This document shows positions 20,126 to 30,113 of a DNA stretch of 30,221 nucleotides, piece after piece. Every line of letters begins with the position of its first letter. The first letter of the stretch is position 1. The DNA is from Emmonsiellopsis sp. PD_33 (Eukaryota > Ascomycota > Eurotiomycetes > Onygenales > Ajellomycetaceae): NCBI GenBank assembly GCA_032988165.1, contig JANTQF010000403.1, forward strand, positions 1 to 30,221. Direction: 5' to 3'. The notes below the pieces were generated by a model. That model was not told the DNA's origin, ran no database searches, and saw only the letters and a list, made by a program, of their open reading frames with translations. Both the position numbers and the translations under genes were made by a program.

Positions 20126-22142
20126 TTACCGTCCAGTCCGGATCACACCTGCAGCCACTAATTTCTGCACCTTCATCCGGATGCCTGGGTTCTTCATGTG
20201 CTCTTGCAGAGCAGCGGGGTCGCTCTTGGCTTGATTGAGGATGCTCTGCATGACGGGGTCCTGGAGGATAGACATGATCTGTATTTTTGAAATGTGGTTA
20301 GCAGATTTTTCTTCACAAGAATTGAATGTCGGTTAAGGGCACTTGTGATGGGATCTCTTACCTCAGGATCGCGTTGGATTCTCTCCGTAGTCTGTTCCTC
20401 CGTCTCACCAGCACGGGCACTGAACTGAGCTTCGAGTGCCTTCTGTTGCTGGCCTTCGATCTCGCGCGCGTTTGCTCCCGTCTGATCATGTTCAGACGCC
20501 TCGGCGCACACATCCATACATTTGTTGTACTCCTTCATGGCGAAAAGAGCCTGCGCCTTTCTCAGATATGCACGGATGAACTTCGGATCCCGCTGGATGG
20601 CTTCATCGCAGTCCTGGACGGCCTGTGGGAATGCCATAAGTTTGATCAGGGCTGCAGCACGGTTACTAAATCCACGAGGATCCTCAGGAGCACGTTTAGT
20701 CATCTCAGTGTAAGCATCCACGGCACCAGGCCAGTCAGCATCCTTGAACTTTTGGTTGCCAAGCTCTCGTGCCTTTTCGGCCTGTTCTGGGTCGACGTAA
20801 GCTTCCTTCTCCGCTTTCTTAAGGGCCTTCTCCGCGTTCCGGAGTTTGGTCAGAATGTCTGGGGTGCGGTGCTCCGTCAGGGATTTCTGATAGTTGGTGA
20901 TGGCCTTTGGTAGGTCACCCAGCTTCTCGTAGGAGGTACCAATCCGTCCAAAGGCCCTATTTAGAAGCGTCAGAGATGTTCACATTAAAATGTAAATAAT
21001 GCATGGGTTCACTTTGGACTTACTTGGCAATGATCTTGAAATCAGCCAAAACTTCTCGTCCCTCGGCGATAGCCTTCTCGCAAGCCTCAACAGCTCCCTG
21101 ATAGTCGCCCTTTTCAAATTTTGCAGCACCAAGGTTGGTGAGGTATGTGATGTCCTTGTTCAACTCCCACGCCTTGTTATAATGTTCCATGGCCGCGTCG
21201 AAATTCCGCTTCTTGTAGTTTTCTGTGCCAAGCTGCTTTTCCTTATCGCCAGCTTCCTTAGCCTGTCGTTTCGCGATCGCTTCCTCGTCTTCTGGTTCAG
21301 GTTCTGGCTCCGGTTCTGGCTCGGGGGCCTTCTTAGGTTGTGGGGCATCAGGCATTTTAACATCCTCTTCCTGCTCCTGTTGGGCACCTCCTGCTTCTGG
21401 GGGAGCACCAAACGACATATCAACACCGAGCAACACGCTCATAACCTGAAGGAACCTTGGGTCTCTCATTTCCTCTCCAATGCTATTTGGGTTTTGTCTC
21501 ACACGCTGAAGCTTAGCCATGAATTCGGGGTCAGCCAGCAAGCCTGCCGTCTTGGGGTTTGTAGCAAGCTTCTGCAGCATCTGAGGGTCATTAAACATGC
21601 CACCAAGGCCGGCAGAGGGGTCCCCGCCAATACCGTCAGCTTTGGCTTCAGCGTCAATCGCACGTTTTACAGATTCGAGTCCGGATTTAGCTTGTGCGTT
21701 GGCAGGGTCTAGTTTGAGGGCTTCTTCGTATGCGTCATGGGCACCAACTATGTCCCGTTAGCTTTTGCTAAAGTCGACATATAGAAGGAAACTCATGGTC
21801 CATCGACTTACGCAGATCCCCCATTCCGTGCATTGCAGCACCTTTCCGTGTCCAGCCTTTTACCCAATCTGGCTTGATCTCGGTGGTTTTGGCGGCATCC
21901 TCGAGGGCCTTTTCGAAATTCTTGAGGGAGGCATAAGCGCCAGAGCGGTTAGAGTATAGAACTTGGTTACTGGGCTCAATTGCGATGGCCTCGGAGAATT
22001 TCTCACTGAGTCGAGCGGGGTTAGCTGGTGTAATATCATAAATATATGGAGTTGGGGATATTGGACAGGGCACCTACACAGCCAAATTGAAGTCCTTTGC
22101 GGCAAAGGCCTTGTTGCCTTCGGCCTTCAGAGCGTCAGCCAT
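20126..22142 (-). CDS. sti1: Sti1/Hop co-chaperone (TPR protein linking Hsp70 and Hsp90)
   Basis: Five exons: complement(join(20126..20278,20362..20956,21024..21747,21812..22005,22078..22142)), 576 residues; yeast Sti1 is 589. The order is TPR1 (from MADALKAEGNKAF to about 110), a first DP domain (MFNDPQMLQKL, DPRFLQVM), an acidic EP-repeat linker, TPR2A (EKQLGTENYKKRNF), TPR2B (ARELGNQKFKDADW, FSNRAAALIKL), and a C-terminal DP domain (MSILQDPVMQSIL). This is the full Hop architecture. Role: TPR1/TPR2B bind the Hsp70 tail, TPR2A binds Hsp90 MEEVD, and client is handed over in the cytosol. A perfect heat-shock element 148 bp upstream fits Hsf1 control. Divergent from rpc34. Confidence 0.96.
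21290..21330 (-). repeat. Glu-Pro dipeptide repeat in sti1 linker
   Basis: A hexamer-like GGTTCTGGCTCC repeat (+ strand) codes five to six EP units followed by EDEE between the first DP domain and TPR2A. Slippage-prone linker, probably variable in length between strains. Confidence 0.75.
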
Positions 22143-22695
22143 TCTGCTAGAAGAGAGCAAAAGAGTAAACAGGAGAAATCAGACAGAAATGCTATGGAAT
22201 GCCAGTCCGCGGGATGTTGTTGACAGGAAGAAGACAGACGGGAGGAGGGGAGCAGCGGATTTGTTTGGTTTGCTTGGCCCAGACAAAGCTTCTGGAAATT
22301 TCGAGCTCGGCCGTGACAACACAATACCATGCGGCAATCGTTGCAGCCTCAGTGACCTCGTGCCCCAGCCAATTTTGTATGGGATGTGAGGTACCGGTTC
22401 GTAATTTATGGTACGTTACGGCGTACGGCCCATACCACAGCTCCAAGCTCAAAATTCGACCGGATTAGGAAATGCGACTCCCCCACATCTTAAAAAAAAA
22501 GTCGACGGCCGACTTCACACAAACAACTGCTCCAGTCGACGGAGGATCTGCTCCCCGCCTTGCTTTTGTTGCCCCAGCCGACGGACACCCCAGACCTGAA
22601 TCGGATGGAGGATCACTTCTCGACTATGACTCTATTTGGCCCGCCACGGTGATCCCTCTCCTCTATCGTATCCCGGAGATCCGCCTCCTCTAAAC
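22143..22695. other. Divergent promoter region of sti1 and rpc34
   Basis: A 553-bp spacer between the two start codons. It holds the heat-shock element at 22290-22302 and GTACGG-type motifs near 22410-22435. No gene is supported in it. Confidence 0.75.
22290..22302. promoter_or_regulatory. Heat-shock element (three perfect alternating units)
   Basis: TTCTGGAAATTTC is TTC-nn-GAA-nn-TTC, the canonical Hsf1 site; a partial fourth unit (AAA in place of GAA) precedes it. It lies 148 bp upstream of the sti1 ATG and 394 bp from the rpc34 ATG, so sti1 is the likelier target. Confidence 0.8.
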
Positions 22696-23841
22696 ATGCC
22701 CGTCTCCTCCGCAGCCGGCCCCTCCAAGGGGATCGGAATGGCAGAGCATAAAGAGCTTGCTGCGGCTCTCTATGCGCGGTGCCTTTCCGATTTCCCGCCA
22801 GACCATCTGTTCTACCAACAAGATCTCCTAGGGCTGGGTGTCATACCCAACAATGACCTCGCCCTCTTGATGAAATGCGCCCAATCACTGGTGGACCAGA
22901 GCTTGATGCGCATGCTTTACGGCAGCGATGACCGCCTTGCTTGGAAAATCATTGCGCAGTCTGATGCCGAAAAGTAAGCGTACCGCTGACAATCTTATGT
23001 ACGCGGCACAGCCTCTAACTTCATTCTCTATAGACTGCAAAACCTCAATTCCGAAGAACGCCTCATCTACAGTGTAGTCGAATCGACAGGCCGTAGCGGT
23101 GTCTGGACACGAACAATCAAGACACGAACGAACCTCCACCAGACAATCGTGAACCGCTGCCTGAAATCACTCGAGACGAAAAACTACATCAAATCCGTGC
23201 GCAATGTCAAATACCCGCAGAGAAAAATGTACATGCTGTCCGGGCTGCAACCAAGCGAAGATGTTACGGGTGGTGCATGGTTCACGGATGGGGTACTGGA
23301 TGCTGACTTCATCCGCGGCCTGGGAGGCTGGATTGAACATTGGGTGAGCGCAAGGAGCTGGTTCGACCCCGTCGCCGCAGAACGGAAGGCCAAGAGACAA
23401 AAGGTTCGTCCAGACAAGGCCGGGGAACCACAATACATGCCGTACATGCCATCTTATACCGGCTATCCCACCGTATCCGATATCACGAACGCCATCAACA
23501 ACTCCGGCCTCACCCCTGTCACAATGGGCGAAGCTAGCATTGGCCAACTGCTCGAAATGCTCTGCTACGATGGGAAGTTAATCTCTCTCCGTGATGGTGC
23601 TGCATACAAGAGTGTAAAGAAGCCAAATCAAATCTCATTACAGCGGGATTTGGGATTACAAGCGGGGAACCAGGGGGATCAAAATATGGACCAAGACAGC
23701 CTAGCTCTAGGCGGAAACGGCATGACGGAAGCTCCTTGCGGTCGATGCCCTGTATTCTCTCTCTGCCAGGAAGGTGGACCGGTCAATGCGGAAAATTGCG
23801 AATATTTTGATGAATGGCTGAAGAAGTCTCTGTCATTTTGA
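22696..23841 (+). CDS. rpc34: RNA polymerase III subunit Rpc34 (Rpc6/POLR3F)
   Basis: Two exons (22696..22973, 23034..23841) with a 60-bp intron (GTAAGC..TAG), 361 residues. Tandem winged helices fill the first part (DQSLMRMLYG, then LIYSVVESTGRSGVWTRTIK and the wing QRKMYML). The segment GGAWFTDGVLDADFI is typical of the family. A C-terminal four-cysteine set (C328, C331, C337, C348 in CGRCPVFSLC..NCEYF) matches the Fe-S-binding motif described for this family. Family role: part of the Rpc82-Rpc34-Rpc31 heterotrimer, which contacts TFIIIB/Brf1 for initiation and promoter opening at tRNA and 5S genes. The ATG at 22696 is preferred to an in-frame ATG at 22636 because family homology starts only after it. 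A longer spacer (about 275-325) explains the length beyond the 317 of yeast. Confidence 0.95.
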
Positions 23842-24551
23842 CATTGAAAGACCCTGGGAAACTCTCAATGTTTTTATTTTACCCTCTCCTGCCTCGGAGC
23901 AACCCAACGTCGATGGTCCCCGGCTTGGGTTTTTGGGATCCGGATCTAACACCCATTTCTCTGCCATCTACACGCATATTCAAATACCTAAGAAACGCCA
24001 TCCCTTAGACATCCTTGTACAGAACCACAGACATACCAACAACACACATACCTCCAACTTACCCACGCGCCATTTCATGAACCACCCAAAGTTCTGGACA
24101 TGGAAGAAACACAAAACAAATCACTTCCAGATCCCTACCACTGAACAAAAACGGGGGGAAGGGATTTGATACAACATATTACCTTGTATGATAAGCATAG
24201 CGACGGAGTTCTACAGGCGTTTCTTTCCTTTGTCGGTTTCTTATGCATTTTTTTCTTTCGGGTCTTCGTCTTGATATTCAAAATCGCTGGAAGGGTTTTT
24301 TGATGGTTGAGAAAAAAAAATCTACCAGCATCTGTCTGTTTATCTATCTCTGTTGAACTATTCTAGCTGTACATTTGGTCTATCTGTCTATGTATGTCCA
24401 TGATGGAGCTAAAGCCAGGATCACATATACAACAGACAGGAGGAGGATAATATTAAATATATTTAAGTCATAAGATATCGTTCCAGTTCAAATGTTACAT
24501 CAACCCTATGGGGAAATATGGGTATCATCGGATCCCAATGCCAAATTCACC
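23842..24551. other. Convergent 3' region between rpc34 and the ING gene
   Basis: A 710-bp spacer that should hold both 3' UTRs. A and T runs (24251-24325) are present; no gene seen. Confidence 0.6.
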
Positions 24552-25906
24552 TCACTTCCCCAACGTCTTCCTACACTCATCACAATACCAAGTCCCCAAC
24601 GGCTCCCTCGTCAACCCCACACACTTCCAATGAAACCACTCATACGGACAATTATCATTATCACACGCGACCATATCGCCATGACTCACGCTTCGGCATG
24701 TACAATACGTCTTCGTATCTTCACCGCCCTCATCTTCCTCCTCCTCGTCAACCTCCTCATCCGAGTCCCGCCCGCCATTCCGTCGAGAGGGGTTATTATT
24801 TTCAGATTCCGAAACCTCGGCGCTGCTGAGAACAGATTCATCTTCCTCATCTTCTGCTAGGCCTGTAGCCGACGAAGGAGATTTCTTCCGTGCTGCGGCA
24901 ACATTGCCAGGAACAGGCTTTAGGCGGCCGTTGGTGCTTGAGGAGCGCTTTGTGGGTTTGCCTGTGGTGGCTTTTACGCGGTGGACTTGTTTGTGTGGCG
25001 CAACTTTCTTGGTGGTTGCCTTCTTGACCGTTGTCGCTGCTCGGGGGCCCACGCTTCCTGCGCGTGTAGCTCCTGGCGTACCCGGTTTTGGTGTGCCGGG
25101 ACCGAGGGATGACTGGCGGAGGTTGGACGAAGCTGCGGGGAGAGAGCTTAATGTCGGATTCAGGCGTCTGCGTTTGTTATCTGCGGCCCCTGCGGAGGAC
25201 TCGCGATGGCGCTGTTGAAGGTGCAAAGCAGCTGAAGCGGGGGTTGCGGGTGCGGAATTTCTAGCACCGGTTTGAGATGCTGCTAGTGCAGAAGCGCCGG
25301 CTGAGCGTCCGGTGGCATTATTTAATCGCTGAGAGAGCGCATATTGGAGGGCTGAATTGCCTGAGGTCGGGTTGAGGGGGGAAGAGTAGGTTGTTTCCGC
25401 GGGCGTGGATTCTGAAAATAACGGTTTTGCGGGTTCGCGGAATTGGTCTTTTGTTCGAAAAAGTGACGGGATAGGTGGATCTTTCGATAGGACTCCGTCG
25501 TTTTGTAGCTCTCTAATCTTTATATCTAGCTTCTTGATTTGGCGATCGAGCAATACGCATGCCTTTTCACTCAGCATAATCTTCTCGTCCTGTAGCACCT
25601 GGCTCCGGTCCATGTTCTGCAATATAGTCTTGCTATAGGCGTCCTCCTTGGGATTTGGTGTGTGGCTTCCATTTTGTTTGATGAATTTCTGTAGGCTCGT
25701 ATCGCGGGAATTTATGGTGGCACGGCATTCTTGCACGATTTTATCTTTGGCTTGGATCTCCTCCATTAAATGATTGATCTCCGCGGGTAAGTTCGCGACT
25801 TAAGAGCTGTTAGCACAGGTTGCGCGCGCTGAATGTGTCTCAGAGAGTGCTCACCATCGTGAATAAACTGCTCCAGCACCGTTGAGCAGTCTTCTGTATG
25901 CGCCAT
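24552..25906 (-). CDS. yng2: ING-family PHD-finger protein (Yng2-like NuA4 subunit)
   Basis: Two exons, complement(join(24552..25798,25855..25906)), with a 56-bp intron, 432 residues. N-terminal ING coiled-coil domain: MAHTEDCSTVLEQFIHD, VANLPAEINHLMEEI, CRATINSRDTSLQKFIK, with LDRQIKKLDIKIREL closing it. Then a long Ser/Ala/Lys-rich disordered region with basic patches and an acidic stretch. The C-terminal PHD finger (381-432) has C383, C385, C396, C401, H407, C410, C423 and C426 (C4HC3), and Y382 and W406 are placed as in the H3K4me3-binding cage. CRATINSRDxSLQKFIK is closest to Yng2/NuA4, in which the protein bridges Esa1-Epl1 and targets H4/H2A acetylation; a Pho23-like (Rpd3L) role is less likely. 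Head-to-head with the deacetylase gene at 26527. Confidence 0.92.
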
Positions 25907-26105
25907 TTTAAATGACGTCTGCGCAGTTATCAGTCAAGCTAAACCTCACGTTTGCGCCACCGTGAGATACGAACTGATGGGCGCTTTGTGCGATTCCAGG
26001 GCCAGAAAAAAAGTAATGAAATTCGTTTTAAAGAGGATAGGACCTTAGTTTGAGATCGGTATGAACCAGGAGGGTGTTGGCAATGTCGTGGTGTTGTAGG
26101 TATTC

Positions 26106-26141
26106 AGAGAGTTGGAGAAGAGAGTTGGAGAAGAGAGTTGG
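26106..26141. repeat. 13-bp tandem repeat (AGAGAGTTGGAGA)
   Basis: Two full copies and a third of ten bases, perfect, in the yng2/hosA spacer. Confidence 0.9.
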
Positions 26142-26159
26142 ATTGATGGTTCGAGAAGT

Positions 26160-26185
26160 GGTTTGGCCCAAAGGTTTGGCCCAAA
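26160..26185. repeat. 13-bp tandem repeat (GGTTTGGCCCAAA)
   Basis: Two perfect copies head to tail, 18 bp from the previous repeat. Each copy contains TTTGGCCCAAA, a near palindrome, so it could be a paired protein-binding site. Confidence 0.85.
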
Positions 26186-26526
26186 AAGGAATAGCCGTCA
26201 CGTGAATGCACGGGCCACCCCCGATTAGATAAGGGGCGGGTCGCCACACTAAATTCTCCACGCTAGCCGGAAACAGGATAGCGCGGTGTGGCGCTCGGCG
26301 GCTTGGCATTCTCCCTTGATTGGATCTCGATTCGATGTCGACGCTGCCCGTCTTTCGTTTTATATCTTCACCTTCACCAACTCGTGAAATGCCCATAGCG
26401 GTCACGGCGACTCCTTCAAATACTATCACTTAAGTCTCTCTCTGTGTGGAGCTGCCGGAGATAGGGGACGAATATGAGAAGATCCCGATCCTAACCCATA
26501 TTCCCTCACTTTAATATTCGATTCCC

Positions 26527-27984
26527 ATGGCCCGATCAGCAATTGTTCAGGAATACGCGCCTCCGTCTATTCCCCAGACGACGCTGTCGGTGGACCGGAA
26601 AACGGCGCATGAGGTCGAGAATGAAGGCATCAAGCGTCCAAAGGGGTACACCGTGTCATGGCACGCCAACCCGTCGGTAGAGCCGCATCACTTCGGCTCG
26701 TCGCATCCTATGAAGCCATGGCGGCTCACTCTCACCAAGCAGATCGTCATGGCGTACGGCATGCACCATGCGATGGATCTGTACAAGACGCGCAAGGCGA
26801 CTTACGAGGAGATGGCAGAGTTTCATAGCACTGAGTACCTCGACTTCCTAAGGCAGATTATCCCAGCGGACATCGACCGTCCAGAGTTGAATGAGCGTCT
26901 AATAGGCTTTAACTTTGGTGACGACTGTCCGATTTTCGATGGCCTATATGAGTATTGCGAATACTACGCTGGCGGCTCGATAGACGCTGCGCGGAAACTT
27001 TGCAACAACCAGTCCGAGATCGCGATAAACTGGTCCGGGGGTCTGCATCACGCTAAAAAATCCGAAGCCAGTGGATTCTGCTACGTCAACGATATCGTTC
27101 TAGGAGTGCTTCAACTTCTGCGCCTTCACCCGCGCGTAATGTATATTGATATAGACGTCCATCATGGTGATGGCGTCGAGCAAGCGTTTTGGTCAACAGA
27201 TCGCGTTCTTACCGTCTCATTCCACAAGTACGACAAGGACAACTTCTTCCCCGGAACCGGTGGCCTGGAGGATACAGGCCCCTTACACCCCAACAATCCA
27301 GGCGCGCACCACGCCCTCAACGTCCCTCTACACGACGGCGTCGAAGATAATGATTACATCGCGCTATTCAAGTCCATCATCGGACCCTGTATCCGCACCT
27401 ACCAACCGGGCGCGATCGTCCTACAATGCGGCGCAGACAGTCTAGGATGCGACCGTCTCGGCTGCTTCAACCTCAACATTCGCGCGCATGGCGCGTGCGT
27501 TGCATACACGAAAACATTCGGGCTACCGACCATGGTTGTCGGCGGCGGCGGATACACACCTCGCAACGTCTCGCGACTCTGGGCATACGAAACGGCAATC
27601 TGTCTCGACGCCGCGTCAGAAATCAACCCACGACTGCCCGACTCACTCCCCTTCCGCAACCACTTCAAACCCGACTGCTCCCTCTTCCCACCTCTTTCAG
27701 ACATGCGCCGGCTCGAAAATAAAAACTCGAAAGCCTACTTGGAATCCGTTACGCAGGCAGTATTGGAGCAACTGCGCTATATAAAAGGCGCCCCCAGTGT
27801 ACAGATGAGCCATATCCCGCCGGATATTATGGGGTTGCGAGAGGATATCGAGAAGGAGATTGACGAGGAGAAGGAGAGGGAGGAAGAAGAACAGGAAGAC
27901 CGAGCGGGAGCTGGCGGGGGTCGACCTAGCCGACGAAAAGATCTGGAAAAGGGATTGGGTATTCATGGCGAGCTGTATAGCTAA
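26527..27984 (+). CDS. hosA: Class I histone deacetylase, Hos2/HosA type
   Basis: A single uninterrupted exon, 485 residues. It removes acetyl groups from histone lysines in the nucleus. The zinc and catalytic residues are all present: H174-H175 (LHHAKKSEASGFCYVND), D210 and H212 (DIDVHHGDGVEQAF), D304 (CGADSLGCDRLG) and Y343 (GGGGYTPRNVSRLW). The N-terminal core (YTVSWHAN, HHFGSSHPMKPWRL) resembles Hos2/HDAC3 rather than Rpd3, which starts VAYYYDSD and has a longer tail. Hos2 is the deacetylase of the Set3 complex, acting within transcribed genes. The tail (about 445-485) is Glu-rich then Gly/Arg-rich. Start: the ATG at 26527 is the first one and fits known homologues. Divergent from the ING gene. 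Confidence 0.96.
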   Translation: MARSAIVQEYAPPSIPQTTLSVDRKTAHEVENEGIKRPKGYTVSWHANPSVEPHHFGSSHPMKPWRLTLTKQIVMAYGMHHAMDLYKTRKATYEEMAEFHSTEYLDFLRQIIPADIDRPELNERLIGFNFGDDCPIFDGLYEYCEYYAGGSIDAARKLCNNQSEIAINWSGGLHHAKKSEASGFCYVNDIVLGVLQLLRLHPRVMYIDIDVHHGDGVEQAFWSTDRVLTVSFHKYDKDNFFPGTGGLEDTGPLHPNNPGAHHALNVPLHDGVEDNDYIALFKSIIGPCIRTYQPGAIVLQCGADSLGCDRLGCFNLNIRAHGACVAYTKTFGLPTMVVGGGGYTPRNVSRLWAYETAICLDAASEINPRLPDSLPFRNHFKPDCSLFPPLSDMRRLENKNSKAYLESVTQAVLEQLRYIKGAPSVQMSHIPPDIMGLREDIEKEIDEEKEREEEEQEDRAGAGGGRPSRRKDLEKGLGIHGELYS

Positions 27985-28477
27985 GGGGTTTCTGGTGGAG
28001 TTATTTTCTTTTCTTTTCTTTTCTTTTCTTTTCAACATTGGGGATATCCAGGTTGTTTTCTTTCTTTCTATTTCAATGTCTGGCAGGTTCAGGTTTACTA
28101 TTTACGTGTTGGTTTATGTATGGAGTTTCAGGTTCTGGAAATATAGGTTCTGCTATGCTTTCTATCTATTTTACCCTATTCTTCTCTCTTCGGTGGGCAA
28201 TGTTTCAATATCTTTTACATGGTTAGTTAACTCCTTACTGTTTGATGATTCTACAATTAGTGGATATATGTGCTCTTGATATATAATAGATCTTACATTA
28301 GAAAGAGGTTCTAGGCTGGTTATCTATTCTCATCAAATCATAGGCTGGGCTATGAGATAACTCCTAAGCGCTGACAACAATCGAGTGGCCGCAATCACAA
28401 CCCTCAACCTCGACATCTTGCTCAAGCGAAATATCCGTCCCGTCTGTTTGGTATATTGTCATCAACTCCTCTCCAAG
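27985..28477. other. Intergenic between hosA and APH-family gene
   Basis: T-rich hosA 3' flank with a pentanucleotide repeat (28004-28033), then the leader of the next gene. No further gene seen. Confidence 0.6.
28004..28033. repeat. Pentanucleotide microsatellite (TTTTC)6
   Basis: Six perfect TTTTC units beginning 20 bp after the hosA stop codon, in its 3' UTR. Confidence 0.95.
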
Positions 28478-29377
28478 ATGAAGTGGCAACCCGTTGCTCT
28501 ACCCTTCAGGAACAGCTCTCTACCACCTGATCTCCCCCCTCTCCCCACCGCAGATGAAGCCCGGACCTGCCCCAATGTCCTCTGGGACCGCCGCAGCAAG
28601 GTGGTCGCAGTCAACGATCGGATCGTTGTCAAGTTTGGCAAGCTTGCGAATCCCTGGGAAGGACAGGCTTTGGTTTACCTAGAGCAGCATGTTCCTGATA
28701 TCCCAGCTCCTCGACTCTATGCCATGTATCATGACTCCAACCAGTTCTTTCTAGTGATGCAGCATGTTCCGGGTGTGTCGCTAGATAAGATCTGGCCATC
28801 CTTGACCATGTCTCAGAAAGACGAAATCGCTGCCAAACTCCACCACATATTTGGCACCATGCGGCAGGCCGAGTCTCCATGGCCCAACACGTTCTTTGGA
28901 AGCCTGGACGGTGGCCCCGTGCATCACTACTTGTTTTGGTCCATGACTGATGGCAGGCATCTGGGACCTTTCGATACCGAAGATGCCTTCGTTGCTGGGC
29001 TCACGACAAACTATCGACTCGCCTGTGCTCGCAAAGGGTGGCCGGATTATAAAGCCCGCTATTATGAAACGTACCTCCCTCACGTCCTTCGAGGCCACCG
29101 ACCTACCCTTACACATGGAGATGTTCAGCCAAAGAACATTGTGGTTGCAGTAAATGGCACAAATGCCCAAGGAGAGCAATCATTTGATGTTGTGCTTGTG
29201 GATTGGGAATCTGCTGCATGGTGCCCTGACTTCTGGGAGATATTTTGTGCTGGTTCCTCGCCCCTATTCATCTCGAGTGTCTGGGAGGATGACTGGTGCT
29301 GGCGGATTCATGAGTTTCTGGAAGTGTGGCCTGCTGAGGTGTCAATAATGCGTTTAATGAACAAGGATTGGCTATAA
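28478..29377 (+). CDS. APH/choline-kinase-like phosphotransferase-family protein
   Basis: Single exon, 299 residues. Kinase-like fold of the aminoglycoside phosphotransferase family: nucleotide-binding lysine K52 (IVVKFG), the hinge MQHVPGVSLDKIW, the catalytic loop THGDVQPKNIVV (D215, N220) and the metal-binding VLVDWES (D242). These proteins are abundant in filamentous fungi; their substrates are mostly unknown, and antibiotic resistance should not be inferred. The ATG at 28478 (MKWQPVALPF) is the first usable one; the open frame extends upstream only to a GTG at 28385. It belongs to a different subgroup from the broken APH gene at 10346-12649 (no YTSGRW motif, shorter, intronless). Confidence 0.9.
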   Translation: MKWQPVALPFRNSSLPPDLPPLPTADEARTCPNVLWDRRSKVVAVNDRIVVKFGKLANPWEGQALVYLEQHVPDIPAPRLYAMYHDSNQFFLVMQHVPGVSLDKIWPSLTMSQKDEIAAKLHHIFGTMRQAESPWPNTFFGSLDGGPVHHYLFWSMTDGRHLGPFDTEDAFVAGLTTNYRLACARKGWPDYKARYYETYLPHVLRGHRPTLTHGDVQPKNIVVAVNGTNAQGEQSFDVVLVDWESAAWCPDFWEIFCAGSSPLFISSVWEDDWCWRIHEFLEVWPAEVSIMRLMNKDWL

Positions 29378-29453
29378 ATAATTTGTATCGTGAAGGGCTT
29401 GATGTGTCGCATTGTCGGGTGGACTTCCCAGACAATTCAAAAAAACTTTTAAC

Positions 29454-29570
29454 ATTTTCCTTCTTCTTCCTCCGCTTCTTCTTCTGCTTCTTCTTCCTCC
29501 TCCTCCTCCTCCTCCTCCTCTTCTTGCTGCTGTTGCTGTTGCTGTTGTTCTTGTTCTCCTTCCCTTCTGG
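29454..29570. repeat. Polypyrimidine (CTT/CTC)n tract
   Basis: About 115 bases almost purely C/T on the + strand, with CTT and CTC triplets and a TGT/TGC patch at 29526-29553. Open frames through it (Leu/Phe- or Arg/Lys-rich) are composition artefacts. Confidence 0.9.
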
Positions 29571-29742
29571 CCCCAAAAACGCGACCACGCTACCATACAA
29601 CCCCGTCAAGTTCAGTAAACCAGTTTGCTTTGCCTACCTTCTCAAAGGTTTCATTGGTCGTATCAGTCTTTCTTAGTAACTGCATTTAAGCCTCCGATAA
29701 AGAGTACAGGTACGGCGGCGGGCGAGTTCCTTGCCGATAAAG

Positions 29743-30041
29743 CCTTGTTTAGGGTCTATCGCAGGACCAGTACTAGCTCTTCGCGGGGAGACTTGTACGG
29801 CGGGAGCTCGTCCTTGCAGTCACGTTCCTTTTCCAACTCGGCTTTTTTGATCTGGAACTGGTGAGTATGCAACAACTCGACATACAATATTGGTAGGCCG
29901 CGGTATTATTGAGGACTAAACTTACGTGTTGTCAATTCGTCCACGTTTTGCGTTGGAATGGGGGCTTATATCCTTGATAGGATTGACCTTGTTGAGGAAC
30001 ATAATGAAGACCTCACCCTTGGAAGCTTTGGATAAGAGAGC
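29743..30041 (-). pseudogene. Possible coding remnant, unidentified
   Basis: On the minus strand 29926 to about 30041 reads SKGEVFIMFLNKV and then PIKDISPHSNAKRGRI up to a GTAAGT at 29925. After a plausible acceptor at 29858-29859 a second stretch reads QIKKAELEKERDCKDEL and PPYKSPREEL, ending in TAG. The two pieces have coding-like composition, but their phases do not join (two bases left over against zero), and no start is found beyond the AT-only tract. It may be a decayed gene or part of a transposon; family not recognised. Confidence 0.3.
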
Positions 30042-30044
30042 ACG

Positions 30045-30075
<31 letters not shown>

Positions 30076-30113
30076 ATTTTATTTTTAAAAATTTTTTTAT
30101 TTTTTATAATTAA
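30045..30113. repeat. AT-only tract with T24 run
   Basis: 24 T followed by about 45 bases of A and T only, then further A/T-rich sequence to 30127. Could be a retroelement tail, an AT-rich junction or a poorly assembled spot. Confidence 0.85.

Larger units (their letters stand above)
25907..26526. promoter_or_regulatory. Shared divergent promoter region of yng2 and hosA
   Basis: A 620-bp spacer between the two start codons. It contains two tandem repeats (26106-26141, 26160-26185). No TATA box stands out and no gene is supported inside it. Confidence 0.7.

Noticed and set aside
22636..22695. Upstream in-frame ATG for rpc34
   Set aside because: It would add twenty Pro-rich residues unlike the family; the ATG at 22696 has a better context.
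26028..26429. Minus-strand 133-codon open frame in the yng2/hosA spacer
   Set aside because: Low-quality composition spanning tandem repeats, no motif and no support as a gene.
29268..29609. Arg/Lys-rich minus-strand and Leu-rich plus-strand open frames
   Set aside because: Products of the polypyrimidine tract, not genes.
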